Assembly (NCBI GenBank): GCA_004011035.1
Contig: CP025734.1
Span: 2,874,001-2,938,000, forward strand
Direction: 5' to 3'
Length of the DNA: 64,000 nucleotides
Source: Bdellovibrio sp. qaytius
GTDB taxonomy: Bacteria > Bdellovibrionota > Bdellovibrionia > Bdellovibrionales > Bdellovibrionaceae
Every line of letters starts with the position of its first letter. Within the stretch, counting starts at the first letter, position 1. Under the pieces are notes generated by a model, which did not search any database, had not been told where the DNA came from, and saw only the letters and a program-made list of their open reading frames with translations. This document shows, one piece after another, positions 1-8,751 of this stretch. The translations under genes were made by a program, and so were the position numbers.

Positions 1-1
1 C

Positions 2-535
2 TCTGATGACCTTCTTAAATTTATCAACGCTATTCTTCAATATGGAAGCATTGAAAGCCAAGGGGTTCAGCTTCATAAGCAATCTAAAGACATCAACACG
101 CTTGTTGCTGACGTAGTTAAGAAACACCAATTTTTAGCTAACGTGAAAAAGATTAAGATCATTCAAGAGCTTGAGCCTATGTTTCCGATTGGGGTTGATC
201 CTGAATTGATGAAGCAAGTGTTCTCGAACTTACTTGAGAATGCGATTAAGTACTCTCCTGATGAATCAACTGTTTGGGTTCGCTCTCGTGAAGAAGGCGA
301 TAATCTGATTGTTGAATTTCAAGATGAGGGTATGGGTATTCCGCAAGTGGATCTGCCGAATATTTTTATGAAGTTCTTTAGAACTCACACTGTTAAAACG
401 ACGACGATTAAAGGTTCAGGCCTTGGGCTTTACTTAGCGCAGTACTTTGTTGAACTGCATAAAGGTAAGATCACAGTTGATAGCTCGCAGGCTAAGGGCT
501 CTAAATTCACAGTTTCTTTACCTCTCGACAAATAA
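2..535 (+). CDS. Sensor histidine kinase, C-terminal part (5' end outside window)
   Basis: The reading frame is open from base 2, so the gene starts before the window. A GTG at 143 lies inside the conserved region and is not a credible start. The visible part is the end of the dimerisation region followed by a HATPase_c domain. The N box reads NLLENAIKYSP, the G1 box DEGMGIP and the G2 box GSGLGLYLAQ, so ATP binding looks intact. The phosphoacceptor histidine is not visible. It should phosphorylate a response regulator; the NtrC-type regulator 126 bp downstream is the obvious candidate partner, but that pairing is inferred from position only. Confidence 0.9.
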   Translation, partial: SDDLLKFINAILQYGSIESQGVQLHKQSKDINTLVADVVKKHQFLANVKKIKIIQELEPMFPIGVDPELMKQVFSNLLENAIKYSPDESTVWVRSREEGDNLIVEFQDEGMGIPQVDLPNIFMKFFRTHTVKTTTIKGSGLGLYLAQYFVELHKGKITVDSSQAKGSKFTVSLPLDK

Positions 536-661
536 AACACTCCTAGAGCTTCTGCTCGCTAAGTAAACAATTCCAAACTGGTGTCATTTTGCTTTTTTAC
601 GTACTCTTGCGCCTAATCCTTGTGCTATACCCTACCTCATATCGTTTATGGGGGAAATTCT

Positions 662-2233
662 ATGTTAAAGGTTTTAGTAGTTGATGACGACCAAGCTCTA
701 CGCTTTTCGATTCGCTCTGCCTTAGAAGCTACTCGCAGATTCTCTATTGAAGAGGCTTTCGATGGTGTTAACGCCATGGAAAAAGTTAAAACAACTGATG
801 CTTCGAAACGTATCTACGACATCGTTATATTAGATGTCGACATGCCTCGCATGAATGGCTTAGCGACATTAAAAGCCATCAAAGAATTCGATCCAGGTAT
901 TATCGTCTTAATGTTAACTGCGCATGCGACTGTAGAAGCCGCTGTAGCAGCCGTTAAAGATGGAGCTTACAACTTCTTATCAAAACCAATATCAGGTGAT
1001 GATTTAACAGCTTTAATCGACCGCGCGATCAACGCTCACCGTATGATCTCTAATTTAGCTGTATCGTCACCGGTATTTGTGGATGAAGGCCGTAAAATCA
1101 TCGGCAACACCTCACAAATGCAAAAGGTTTTTAATGTTATTCACAAGCTTGCGAAAGTTGATACTCCGGTATTAGTTCGCGGAGCCTCTGGAACAGGTAA
1201 AGAGTTAGTTGCAAAAGCAATTCACTTCAACAGCGCTCGCAAAGATGAAAAGTTTGTGGCGATCAACTGTTCGGCGATTCCTGAAAATTTATTTGAGTCT
1301 GAATTATTTGGTCACGAAAAAGGTTCTTTCACTGGAGCAGATGCTCGCAAAATCGGAAAATTTCAATTCGCTGAAGGCGGAACTTTATTTTTGGATGAAG
1401 TTGGCGACATGCCACAGTTGATGCAAGTTAAAATCTTACGCGTACTCCAAGAAAAATTATTTACTCCGGTTGGCTCGAATCGTGAAATTCCAACCAACGT
1501 AAGAATTATTGCTGCTACAAATCGTCCGTTAGAAAAAATGATGGAAGAAGGCAAATTTCGCGAAGACTTATTCTATCGTTTAAATGTTGTACCTATTATT
1601 TTACCTCAGTTGAATGATCGCAAAGATGACTTAGATGTTTTAATTAATATCTTCATCAAAAAATTTAACGTAGCACACGGTAAAAAAATTAACGGTCTTA
1701 CCAAAGATGCGTTAGATGCAATGAAACGTTATTCTTGGCCAGGAAATATTCGTGAGTTAGAGAACGTGATTGAACATTCATTCGTTCTTGAATCAGGAAA
1801 TCAAATCACTTTAGGAAGCTTACCAGAAGCGGTTTTAATGGCTGCGGGCATCAGCTTAATCGACACGATGGATAAGATTCAGAGTCAATCAGAATCACTT
1901 CAGAAAATGTCTGGCGCCACTGCTGTAAACATGGGCGTGACAGATTCTGACGATGACGAAGATTTATCTTTAGATTCAGATTCTGACATTGAAGGCGATG
2001 ATGAATCTGATGGCGAGATCATTGGCATCAACGTTGGTGGAAATGGTCTGCTTGATTTCAATGCGCAAAAAGAAGAATTCGAAAAACAGTTTATTATCAA
2101 GGCCTTGAAAACTTTCAAAGGCAAAATTAATCAAACTGCTTTACACGCAAACATTCCAAAAAAGACTTTATTACGCAAAATCGAAAAGTATGGAATCGTG
2201 GCGAAAGAATACGCAAAAGTTGATCTTGATTAG
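662..2233 (+). CDS. NtrC-family sigma-54-dependent response regulator
   Basis: 523 aa. I chose ATG 662, preceded by GGGGGAAA, over an upstream in-frame TTG at 620 because residues 1-10 then form the receiver start (MLKVLVVDDD). Receiver domain: D8-D10, phosphoacceptor D58, T86 and K108. AAA+ domain: Walker A GASGTGKE from about residue 174, sigma-54 contact loop GSFTGA at about 221 (a mild variant of GAFTGA), Walker B GTLFLDEVGDMP at about 240. A strongly acidic Asp/Ser/Glu linker (about 427-453) separates this from a Fis-type helix-turn-helix at the C-terminus. It should activate sigma-54 promoters on phosphorylation. The linker is unusual for the family. Confidence 0.93.
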   Translation: MLKVLVVDDDQALRFSIRSALEATRRFSIEEAFDGVNAMEKVKTTDASKRIYDIVILDVDMPRMNGLATLKAIKEFDPGIIVLMLTAHATVEAAVAAVKDGAYNFLSKPISGDDLTALIDRAINAHRMISNLAVSSPVFVDEGRKIIGNTSQMQKVFNVIHKLAKVDTPVLVRGASGTGKELVAKAIHFNSARKDEKFVAINCSAIPENLFESELFGHEKGSFTGADARKIGKFQFAEGGTLFLDEVGDMPQLMQVKILRVLQEKLFTPVGSNREIPTNVRIIAATNRPLEKMMEEGKFREDLFYRLNVVPIILPQLNDRKDDLDVLINIFIKKFNVAHGKKINGLTKDALDAMKRYSWPGNIRELENVIEHSFVLESGNQITLGSLPEAVLMAAGISLIDTMDKIQSQSESLQKMSGATAVNMGVTDSDDDEDLSLDSDSDIEGDDESDGEIIGINVGGNGLLDFNAQKEEFEKQFIIKALKTFKGKINQTALHANIPKKTLLRKIEKYGIVAKEYAKVDLD

Positions 2234-2241
2234 AAAATAAA

Positions 2242-2280
2242 CTGCAGAATCTGACATGAATTTTTTGTGAGATTCTGCGG
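2242..2280 (+). repeat. Inverted repeat after the response-regulator gene
   Basis: The arms GCAGAATCT (2244-2252) and AGATTCTGC (2270-2278) pair perfectly and extend by two more pairs, one of them a wobble. A 17-nt loop contains six T. It lies 8 bp after the stop codon. There is no T-run behind the stem, so it is at best an imperfect terminator or a transcript-end stabiliser. Confidence 0.45.
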
Positions 2281-2327
2281 CTATTACGATTGACTCGATT
2301 ATAGGTAGCCCTTACCGTTTAGCACCT

Positions 2328-2861
2328 ATGCCAGTTAACCCGTTACCACCTCAAGCCTACACTAAAGATACTTTGCAGAAAGCGTATTCGTGGCTCTTGT
2401 CACAAGCCCCTTCTGTTAAAGAAATGGCGCAAGATCAAAATATGTTGGTCAGCCTTTATCTTAAAGCACAACGCAATGGTGATGCGGTTCTTGAAGCACC
2501 CAGCATTCAAAATTTTAAACAAGAATTAAAATCTTTAGCCAACATGATGGGAGACTTTCAATCTCCGCAACACATGTCTAGTGCGGCTAACGGCTTTGGC
2601 AGCAGCCAGGCTTCGCATATACCTGCGCATACGCAAGCTCCGCCATTACATACAGCCACTGCGACAGCTACTAAACATGTGACAACAACGACTGTCAGCC
2701 AATCACTTGTATCAACAGATATGAATGCTACGGGTTTTGATCAAAAAACTTTAGAAGCTATTCATGAAGTTCGTGAAGCTTTTAATTTAAGTTCTGATGC
2801 TGAAGCCCTTCGCGCTTTAGTTTCTTTGGGCATCAAACAATTTCGTAAAACAGGTTTTTAA
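2328..2861 (+). CDS. Hypothetical protein with a possible ribbon-helix-helix-like C-terminus
   Basis: 177 aa, not recognised. There is no signal peptide. Residues 1-75 are predicted mostly helical, residues about 80-125 are a low-complexity Ala/Thr/His/Ser linker, and the last 40 residues (ending LVSLGIKQFRKTGF) look like the two-helix half of a ribbon-helix-helix protein, with an alternating hydrophobic pattern and a basic end. ATG 2328 has no clear Shine-Dalgarno sequence. The gene converges on the next gene with a 1-bp gap. A DNA-binding role is a guess from the C-terminal pattern only. Confidence 0.6.
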   Translation: MPVNPLPPQAYTKDTLQKAYSWLLSQAPSVKEMAQDQNMLVSLYLKAQRNGDAVLEAPSIQNFKQELKSLANMMGDFQSPQHMSSAANGFGSSQASHIPAHTQAPPLHTATATATKHVTTTTVSQSLVSTDMNATGFDQKTLEAIHEVREAFNLSSDAEALRALVSLGIKQFRKTGF

Positions 2862-2862
2862 T

Positions 2863-3444
2863 TTACGGGTCAAATGGACCAGGCTCTGTAGGACCACCCG
2901 GTTGTGTGTCGTCTATGGGATCAACTGGATCATTTGGATCTAGCGGCACTTGTGGTTCTTCAGGTTCTGGGCGTGGCACCGGATGTGTCTTTGGATAAAT
3001 ATAATAAAATTCAACACGACAAAGATAATTTTCTTCATCAAAAGTGCAAATAATTTTTTCTGCGCTAGTCATGCAAGTATCGCCTTCGAAATCGCAGTCT
3101 AAACCAAATTCTTTAATCATCGCATTGTACAAGCGTTCAACTGATTCATTGTAACCGGTCATATCTTTTAATTTTTGTTTATCATACCAAGAACAACCCA
3201 GATGACGTTCGATTTGTATGGTGTTCGCACAATTCACATCAGCAATTTCTACGGTGCTGGTTCTTGTTACCGGATCTGTGACAGCCAATTTAATTGAATC
3301 AAAATAGGCGAAAAACTCTTTCGAGGCTTCGGCGCTGATACTGTATTTTCTTAATTCATCTGGTCGCTCTAGCGCCGATGCATAAAAAGAAAAAAATTGA
3401 ATGATGAAGCCTACAAATAAAAATCTAAGAAAAAATACTTTCAC
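2863..3444 (-). CDS. Secreted six-cysteine protein, paralogue 4 (proline-rich tail)
   Basis: 193 aa with an N-terminal signal peptide (hydrophobic residues 5-24, probable cleavage after ASA). The core aligns by eye with the products at 3796-4236, 4233-4757 and 4779-5261: a start like xxEASKEFF, six cysteines in the contexts VNC, LGC, LDC, DTC, IIC and YLC, and an SAEK motif between cysteines 4 and 5. The last 35 residues are almost all Pro, Asp, Glu and Gly, suggesting an extended or wall-spanning tail. Function unknown. An even number of cysteines in an exported protein suggests three disulfides. Confidence 0.75.
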   Translation of the reverse strand: MKVFFLRFLFVGFIIQFFSFYASALERPDELRKYSISAEASKEFFAYFDSIKLAVTDPVTRTSTVEIADVNCANTIQIERHLGCSWYDKQKLKDMTGYNESVERLYNAMIKEFGLDCDFEGDTCMTSAEKIICTFDEENYLCRVEFYYIYPKTHPVPRPEPEEPQVPLDPNDPVDPIDDTQPGGPTEPGPFDP

Positions 3445-3475
3445 ACAGCATCCTTAGGCAAAATTTCAGATAAAT

Positions 3476-3509
3476 AAATAGAGCCCACTAACAACAATAG
3501 GCTCTATTT
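3476..3509 (-). terminator. Probable rho-independent terminator
   Basis: The arms AAATAGAGCC (3476-3485) and GGCTCTATTT (3500-3509) are perfectly complementary over 10 bp. Read on the minus strand the stem continues into ATTTATTTATC, a T-rich tail. It sits just after the stop of the short secreted gene at 3530-3748 and would end transcription of the four genes upstream of it on this strand. The other strand also runs into T-rich sequence, so it may act both ways. Confidence 0.6.
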
Positions 3510-3529
3510 TTATTTTATAATGAAGAGTC

Positions 3530-3748
3530 TTAGCCGCCATCACCAGGAAGTGGTGGGCAGTCATCTTGATCAGGAGAAGTATCATCTTGATCGGGAGACG
3601 TGTCACCCTGATCAGGACCATTTGGTGCTGTCAGCGCTGGTTCATTCACAAAAGGATCTTCGGGAATTTGCGCGTACGCTCCGCCTATGAATAAAAGTTG
3701 GCTTGAAAGAATAATTAATAAAGAACGACTAATAAATGTATTTTTCAT
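3530..3748 (-). CDS. Short secreted Pro/Asp-rich protein
   Basis: 72 aa. A clear signal peptide (MKNTFISRSLLIILSSQLLF, cleavage probably after AYA) leaves a mature part of about 46 residues, rich in Pro, Asp and Gly, with a tandem DQDDTSP repeat. It lacks the six-cysteine core of its neighbours and has a single cysteine. Its tail resembles the Pro/Asp tail of the protein at 2863-3444, so it may be a detached or decayed tail module. The spacing, shared strand and similar signal peptide suggest the same cluster. Function unknown. Confidence 0.6.
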   Translation of the reverse strand: MKNTFISRSLLIILSSQLLFIGGAYAQIPEDPFVNEPALTAPNGPDQGDTSPDQDDTSPDQDDCPPLPGDGG

Positions 3749-3795
3749 GGGGCATCCTTGCCTTGGTTAAATTTTAATAATTATGAATGCAAAAC

Positions 3796-4236
3796 CTAGT
3801 CCAGACCGGCAGAAATCTGCTCGATCACACAAAGATAACGACGAGGTGGCGGATTATTTTTATTTGGCCACCAATAGATACATTTAATATCTGTGGTTTT
3901 TGTAATACATTTGTATTCTTCACAATCAGCGCCGTTGACGCCCATGACGAACATATACAATTGTTTCGCGACAAGACCGGTTTTTTGAACGTTCATATTA
4001 TGAAATTCATCATGTAACAAACATGTGTAAGAAACACTTGGAGATGTTACTTTTTGGCAAATAACGGGTTTTGCCCATTCACGCGTTTGCATATCTGCAG
4101 GGTATGGATCACGTAATCCATAAGCTGCTAAAGTATTATATAATTTTTTTGAGTTCATTTCATTTAATGCAACAGGTGCGGCTTGTGCTCCTTGGGCAAA
4201 CGCAAATAGCAACAAGCTAACTAATAGTGTTTTCAT
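3796..4236 (-). CDS. Secreted six-cysteine protein, paralogue 3
   Basis: 146 aa. The signal peptide ends at about AQA-AP (residues 19-20). The mature part begins LNEMNSKKLYNTLAAYGLRD, very like LNEADSKAMYNTLAKWGTR of the product at 4779-5261. Its six cysteines occur as VIC, YTC, ADC, YKC, IKC and YLC, in the same order and similar spacing as in the three related proteins. The segment before the last cysteine (WWPNKNNPPPRRYLC) matches PWDPKNPPV in paralogue 1. Its start overlaps the stop of the upstream gene by 4 bp (ATGA), which indicates translational coupling. Confidence 0.75.
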   Translation of the reverse strand: MKTLLVSLLLFAFAQGAQAAPVALNEMNSKKLYNTLAAYGLRDPYPADMQTREWAKPVICQKVTSPSVSYTCLLHDEFHNMNVQKTGLVAKQLYMFVMGVNGADCEEYKCITKTTDIKCIYWWPNKNNPPPRRYLCVIEQISAGLD

Positions 4237-4757
4237 TTTAAGTCTCCAATTTTAGATTTTTGTTTTAGTTCTGGTTGAGGTACTAGGTATTCAACAGTGC
4301 AAGAATATTTCAAAGCAGCTAACGAACAGACCACCTTTTCGGCCGAGGCCAAACAAGTTTCGCTGTCATCTTCGCAATCCATGGTCACGTGTTGCGCCAT
4401 AAATTTAAAAAGCGGATCAGCAAATTTGTCGTGTTTCGTTATTTCGCGCGCTCCTAGGTCATCGTATAATGAACAACCTACCATGCGCCCTTCTTCGAGG
4501 TTTTCAACACAAACCACTTCAGAAGTTTTAATGCTCTTAATTTGTGTTTCACGATCTGTAACAACTAATTTCCATTTGTTAAGTACGTCAAACAACTCTT
4601 TAGAATCGACTTCGTTCAATACAGATACGACAAGCTCTGGCGCAATGACCGGATCTGTTGGCAATGCCGGAGGCGTATCGTCAGCGTATGTGTAACTAAA
4701 GTAAAATTGACTCGAGATAAGAAACGTTAAAAAACTGCGAAAGAATTTCTTTTTCAT
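4233..4757 (-). CDS. Secreted six-cysteine protein, paralogue 2
   Basis: 174 aa. The signal peptide covers about residues 1-25 (ending SYTYA-DD). The core starts LNEVDSKELFDVLNKWKLVV and has six cysteines as VVC, VGC, MDC, ETC, VVC and YSC, with SAEK between cysteines 4 and 5. It is closest to the product at 2863-3444: both share VTD.xT/R, GCS.YD and CE/FDxxTCxxSAEK patterns. Overlapping the next gene by 4 bp, it belongs to the same transcription unit. No catalytic motif was recognised. Confidence 0.75.
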   Translation of the reverse strand: MKKKFFRSFLTFLISSQFYFSYTYADDTPPALPTDPVIAPELVVSVLNEVDSKELFDVLNKWKLVVTDRETQIKSIKTSEVVCVENLEEGRMVGCSLYDDLGAREITKHDKFADPLFKFMAQHVTMDCEDDSETCLASAEKVVCSLAALKYSCTVEYLVPQPELKQKSKIGDLK

Positions 4758-4778
4758 GTTAAATCCTGATGTAAAAAT

Positions 4779-5261
4779 TTATTGAGCAGCGGGAACACGA
4801 ACCGGTTCAAGCCAACAGATATATCTTCTGCCAACTGGAATAAGTACTGGCGGATTTTTTGGATCCCACGGATACCAACAACGGATTAAACGAGCTGCTG
4901 TTAAGCAGTATCCATCTTGGCTATTGCCATCATCACAGCGTGACCCTAAATGAGTCTCAAGAAGTCTGGCTAACATCATCCCTGCGCTATCAGTACGTGT
5001 AAGTTCAACTTTATGATTGATATCAACTAGTCTGCAGCCTTCAGGCTCTTGATTATTGTTCTGACCTCTGCGGCAAAGAACGTCTTCGACGTCAATTCGA
5101 ATCAGGTTTCTTTCTTGGTCGACATAACGGGTTCCCCACTTCGCCAAAGTATTATACATAGCTTTAGAATCAGCTTCGTTTAATTCCATTAGAGTCGGGG
5201 CCACCGCGGCAAATACTGAAGATGATAACAATAGCATCATCGTCACTAACATTTTTTTCAT
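4779..5261 (-). CDS. Secreted six-cysteine protein, paralogue 1 (first gene of the cluster)
   Basis: 160 aa with a short signal peptide (hydrophobic residues 4-18, cleavage near VFA-AV). Six cysteines: VLC, EGC, SRC, GYC, IRC and YIC. The core LNEADSKAMYNTLAKWGTR is the clearest form of the shared N-terminal motif. ATG 5261 follows AAGGAGAAT on the minus strand, a good ribosome binding site. As the first gene it probably carries the promoter of the cluster in the 224-bp gap to ileS. Function unknown. Confidence 0.75.
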   Translation of the reverse strand: MKKMLVTMMLLLSSSVFAAVAPTLMELNEADSKAMYNTLAKWGTRYVDQERNLIRIDVEDVLCRRGQNNNQEPEGCRLVDINHKVELTRTDSAGMMLARLLETHLGSRCDDGNSQDGYCLTAARLIRCWYPWDPKNPPVLIPVGRRYICWLEPVRVPAAQ

Positions 5262-5485
5262 AAATTCTCCTTTTTCGTGTGCATAAGTTTTCCAGAGCTC
5301 TTTAAGTTTAAGATTTATGCTGAAATTGGGAATTTATTTATTTTTTGGACACTTCTCATAAACCCTACCGTGAGGAATACTGAGATTGATGGGGTAAAGT
5401 GAGCAACGCCTATGCAGCGCAAAAAACTCCTTAAAAGGTACACCTAGACCTACTATCACTGGGGCAGTTGTGCTAATCTTTCAGG

Positions 5486-8233
5486 ATGCAAAATTCAAAT
5501 AGCCCCGATTACAAAAGCACGATCCGATTACCTCAAACTGACTTTCCGATGAAAGGTGATCTTCCAATTCGTGAACCACAAATTATTGCTGGTTGGGAAA
5601 AAAATAATATTTATCAAAAGTTGCAGGAGAAAAATAAAAACGGCCCAGGTTTTACAATGCCTGATGGTCCTCCGTACGCGAACGGTTCGATTCATATCGG
5701 ACATGCGATGAATAAATCTTTAAAAGATTTCATTATTAAATATAAAAATATGCAAGGGTACTCTGCCCCGTTTATTCCTGGGTGGGATTGCCACGGTCTT
5801 CCGATTGAGCACAAAGTCATGAAAGATCTTGCTGATAAAAAAATAACAAAGACTGATCAAGAAATTCTAGCGCTGTGTCGTGAAGAAGCCAATAAATGGG
5901 TGAGTCACCAACGCGAACAGTTCAAAAGATTAGGCGTGTTAGCTGATTGGGAGAATCCTTACTTAACAATGTCGAAACAATACGAAGCTGAAGAGGTTCG
6001 TGAATTCGCGCGCGCATTCAAACGCGGTGTGATTTATCAAGGTGTAAAACCTGTTTACTGGAATTGGACTTTAAAAACTGCATTAGCTGATGCAGAGATT
6101 GAATACCACGATAAAGTTTCACCTTCGATCTATGTGAAATTTAATATCACTGACGATAAGACGTTAGCGAAACTTGGAAATCCTAAAGGCACAACTTCGT
6201 ATGTGATCTGGACAACAACTCCATGGACACTTCCTGCGAACGTGGGTATCGCTTTACATCCTGAATTTGATTACGGTGTGTTTTCATCGAACGGTGAAAA
6301 TTTAGTGATCGCAAAATCTTTAAAAGAATTTTTCGAAAAAGACACTGGTCTTTCTTTAACTTTAGTTTCTACGGTTAAAGGTGCTGATTTAGATTTAACT
6401 GAAGCTCGTCACCCGTTCTTAGATCGTAAATCTATCGTTGTGTTAGCTGATCACGTAACGGCTGATGCAGGTACAGGTGCGGTTCATACAGCTCCTGGTC
6501 ACGGTGCAGACGATTTCCGTGTGGGTCAGAAATATAACTTACCAATTATCAATCCTGTGGCTGAAAACGGAACTTACACGGATGAATTTCCTGAAATGCA
6601 GGGAATGAATATTTTCAAAGCGAATCCTGTGATCATTGAAAAATTAAAAGCTTCAGGGCATTTAATTAAACACACTGATATCACTCACAGCTACCCGCAC
6701 TGCTGGAGATCTAAAACGCCATTAATCTTTAGAACAACGGCGCAATGGTTTATCGGTATCGATCAAGAAGGCACTGAAATCAGAAAAAATACTTTAAAAG
6801 CGATGAATGATGTTCAGTTTTTTCCTGAATGGGGTAAAGCACGTTTTGAAGCGATGATGCAAAATCGTCCTGACTGGTGTTTATCTCGTCAAAGAATCTG
6901 GGGCGTTCCGATTCCGATTTATTACAACGAAGAAACTGGTAAGCCATTAGCTGATTACGATGTGATGTTGAAAGTTGCTGATGTGATCGAAGCTGGTGGT
7001 ATCGAAGCGTTCTACACAACTCCTCCAGAAAAAGTAATCGGCAAACCGGGTTACAAACTTGGTCGCGATATTTTAGATGTTTGGTTTGATTCGGGCGTAT
7101 GTCATGCCGCGGTTCAAGCAAAACGTGGTTATAAAAATGCTCAAGCAGATATTTACTTAGAAGGTTCAGATCAACATCGCGGTTGGTTTAATACATCTAT
7201 GCTTTCAAGCATGGCGACTACGGGTAAACCTCCGTTTAAAGCTTTAATCACTCACGGATTCGTGAATGATTCTCAGGGCCGTAAGATGTCGAAGTCTTTA
7301 GGTAACGTAATTGATCCAAATGAAATTTCAAAACAATCTGGATCAGAGATCGTGCGCCTTTGGGCATCGTCTGTGGATTACGGAACAGATGTGGGTTGTG
7401 GTAAAGAAGAATTAACTCGTGTAACTGAGACTTACCGTAAGATCAGAAACACGATGAAATTCTTATTAGGCGCGATCAATGATTTCGATGCTTCAAAAGA
7501 ACAAGTTGAAGTTTCGAAAATGCCAATGATTGATCGTTGGATGATGCATCAGTTGAATAAATTAATCACTGAAGTGACTAAGTCTTACGAAGTTTACGAG
7601 TTTTACAAAGTTTACCAATTATTAAATCACTTCTTCACGGTTACACTTTCTGCAACTTACATGGATATCTTAAAAGATCGCATGTACACATGGAAAGCTG
7701 ACGGTTTAGAGCGTAAATCAACACAAACTGTATATCATCATGTAACAACTTCTGTAATGCGTATGATGGCACCGATTTTATCTTTCTTAGCCGAAGAAAC
7801 TTATGGCTACATGAAAAACAAATCTTTTGATTCTGTTTTATTAGAGTCATTTCCGAAAGCTAATGCTTCATGGAGCGCACCTGATTTAGATGTGACTTTT
7901 GACGATTTATTAAGAATTCGTTCTGAAGCGCAAAAGAAATTAGAAGAGTTACGTACAGCTAAAACAATTGGCGCAAGCTTAGAGGCTTCGCTAAACGTTT
8001 CTGCTGATGGCGAAGCGTTTGCTGCATTAGAAAAATTAAACAATTCACATGCAAAATGTAACTTACGTGAATTTTTCATCGTGTCGAATGTGACTTTAGT
8101 TAAAGGACCTTTATCCGTATCGGCTGTTAAAGCTGAAGGCGAGAAATGTTTACGTTGTTGGGTGTATGACAAGCTATCAACAGCTGAAGCAACTCAAGGT
8201 CTATGCCCTAAGTGTGTTGAGGCTTTAACTTAA
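5486..8233 (+). CDS. ileS: Isoleucyl-tRNA synthetase
   Basis: 915 aa, normal for the bacterial class I enzyme. It charges tRNA-Ile in the cytoplasm and edits mischarged valine. Visible motifs: the HIGH signature in YANGSIHIGHAMNK, the editing-domain stretch YVIWTTTPWTLPANVGIA, GSDQHRGWFNTS, and KMSKS in GRKMSKSLGN. The C-terminal zinc knuckle has CLRCW and LCPKC pairs, so this is the zinc-containing bacterial form. The stop overlaps the start of lspA (TAATG), so the two are translationally coupled. ATG 5486 has only a weak upstream AGG. Confidence 0.98.
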   Translation: MQNSNSPDYKSTIRLPQTDFPMKGDLPIREPQIIAGWEKNNIYQKLQEKNKNGPGFTMPDGPPYANGSIHIGHAMNKSLKDFIIKYKNMQGYSAPFIPGWDCHGLPIEHKVMKDLADKKITKTDQEILALCREEANKWVSHQREQFKRLGVLADWENPYLTMSKQYEAEEVREFARAFKRGVIYQGVKPVYWNWTLKTALADAEIEYHDKVSPSIYVKFNITDDKTLAKLGNPKGTTSYVIWTTTPWTLPANVGIALHPEFDYGVFSSNGENLVIAKSLKEFFEKDTGLSLTLVSTVKGADLDLTEARHPFLDRKSIVVLADHVTADAGTGAVHTAPGHGADDFRVGQKYNLPIINPVAENGTYTDEFPEMQGMNIFKANPVIIEKLKASGHLIKHTDITHSYPHCWRSKTPLIFRTTAQWFIGIDQEGTEIRKNTLKAMNDVQFFPEWGKARFEAMMQNRPDWCLSRQRIWGVPIPIYYNEETGKPLADYDVMLKVADVIEAGGIEAFYTTPPEKVIGKPGYKLGRDILDVWFDSGVCHAAVQAKRGYKNAQADIYLEGSDQHRGWFNTSMLSSMATTGKPPFKALITHGFVNDSQGRKMSKSLGNVIDPNEISKQSGSEIVRLWASSVDYGTDVGCGKEELTRVTETYRKIRNTMKFLLGAINDFDASKEQVEVSKMPMIDRWMMHQLNKLITEVTKSYEVYEFYKVYQLLNHFFTVTLSATYMDILKDRMYTWKADGLERKSTQTVYHHVTTSVMRMMAPILSFLAEETYGYMKNKSFDSVLLESFPKANASWSAPDLDVTFDDLLRIRSEAQKKLEELRTAKTIGASLEASLNVSADGEAFAALEKLNNSHAKCNLREFFIVSNVTLVKGPLSVSAVKAEGEKCLRCWVYDKLSTAEATQGLCPKCVEALT

Positions 8234-8751
8234 TGCTGCATAAAAAGCTTATTTATCTGATGTCGGTTTCAAGTTTAGTGATTGCTGTTGATCAGCTCAC
8301 TAAACTTTTTGTTCACACGAAATTTCAGCTTCATGAAAGCCGTGTGGTTATTGAAAATTATTTTAATATCACTTACGTCAGAAACTTTGGCGCAGCTTTC
8401 GGGATTTTAGCGCAAACACCGGCTGTCTTTCGCGAAGTGTTTTTCTTAGCGATGCCCCCGTTAGCTTGTTCTTTGATTTTGTATATCTTGTGGGGCTTAA
8501 AAGAAAAACAAACGTCACAGATGATTGCTTTGTCTTTTATTTTCGGTGGAGCGATTGGTAATTATATTGATCGTCTTCAATACCGCTATGTTGTGGATTT
8601 TATCGATTTTCACTTTTATAACCGCCAAACGTGGCCTGCCTTTAACATTGCCGACATGGCGATTGTTTGCGGCGTAGGTGCTTTAGTTTATTTAATTATG
8701 AAAGAAAAAGAAACGGCTAAAGACACAGTAGAATCGGCACCCATCGCGTGA
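8233..8751 (+). CDS. lspA: Lipoprotein signal peptidase (signal peptidase II)
   Basis: 172 aa with four predicted membrane segments. It cleaves the signal peptide of prolipoproteins after lipid attachment. The family motifs are present: NFGAAFG (residues 51-57), GNYIDRL then VVDF with catalytic D122, and FNIADMAI with D141. Its start overlaps the ileS stop, and its stop overlaps the lgt start. The pairing with lgt brings two successive lipoprotein-maturation steps into one transcript. Confidence 0.96.
   Translation: MLHKKLIYLMSVSSLVIAVDQLTKLFVHTKFQLHESRVVIENYFNITYVRNFGAAFGILAQTPAVFREVFFLAMPPLACSLILYILWGLKEKQTSQMIALSFIFGGAIGNYIDRLQYRYVVDFIDFHFYNRQTWPAFNIADMAIVCGVGALVYLIMKEKETAKDTVESAPIA

Noticed and set aside
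4297-4695. Plus-strand frame across two six-cysteine genes
   Set aside because: It is the antisense of a gene with a signal peptide and conserved cysteines, and has no independent support.
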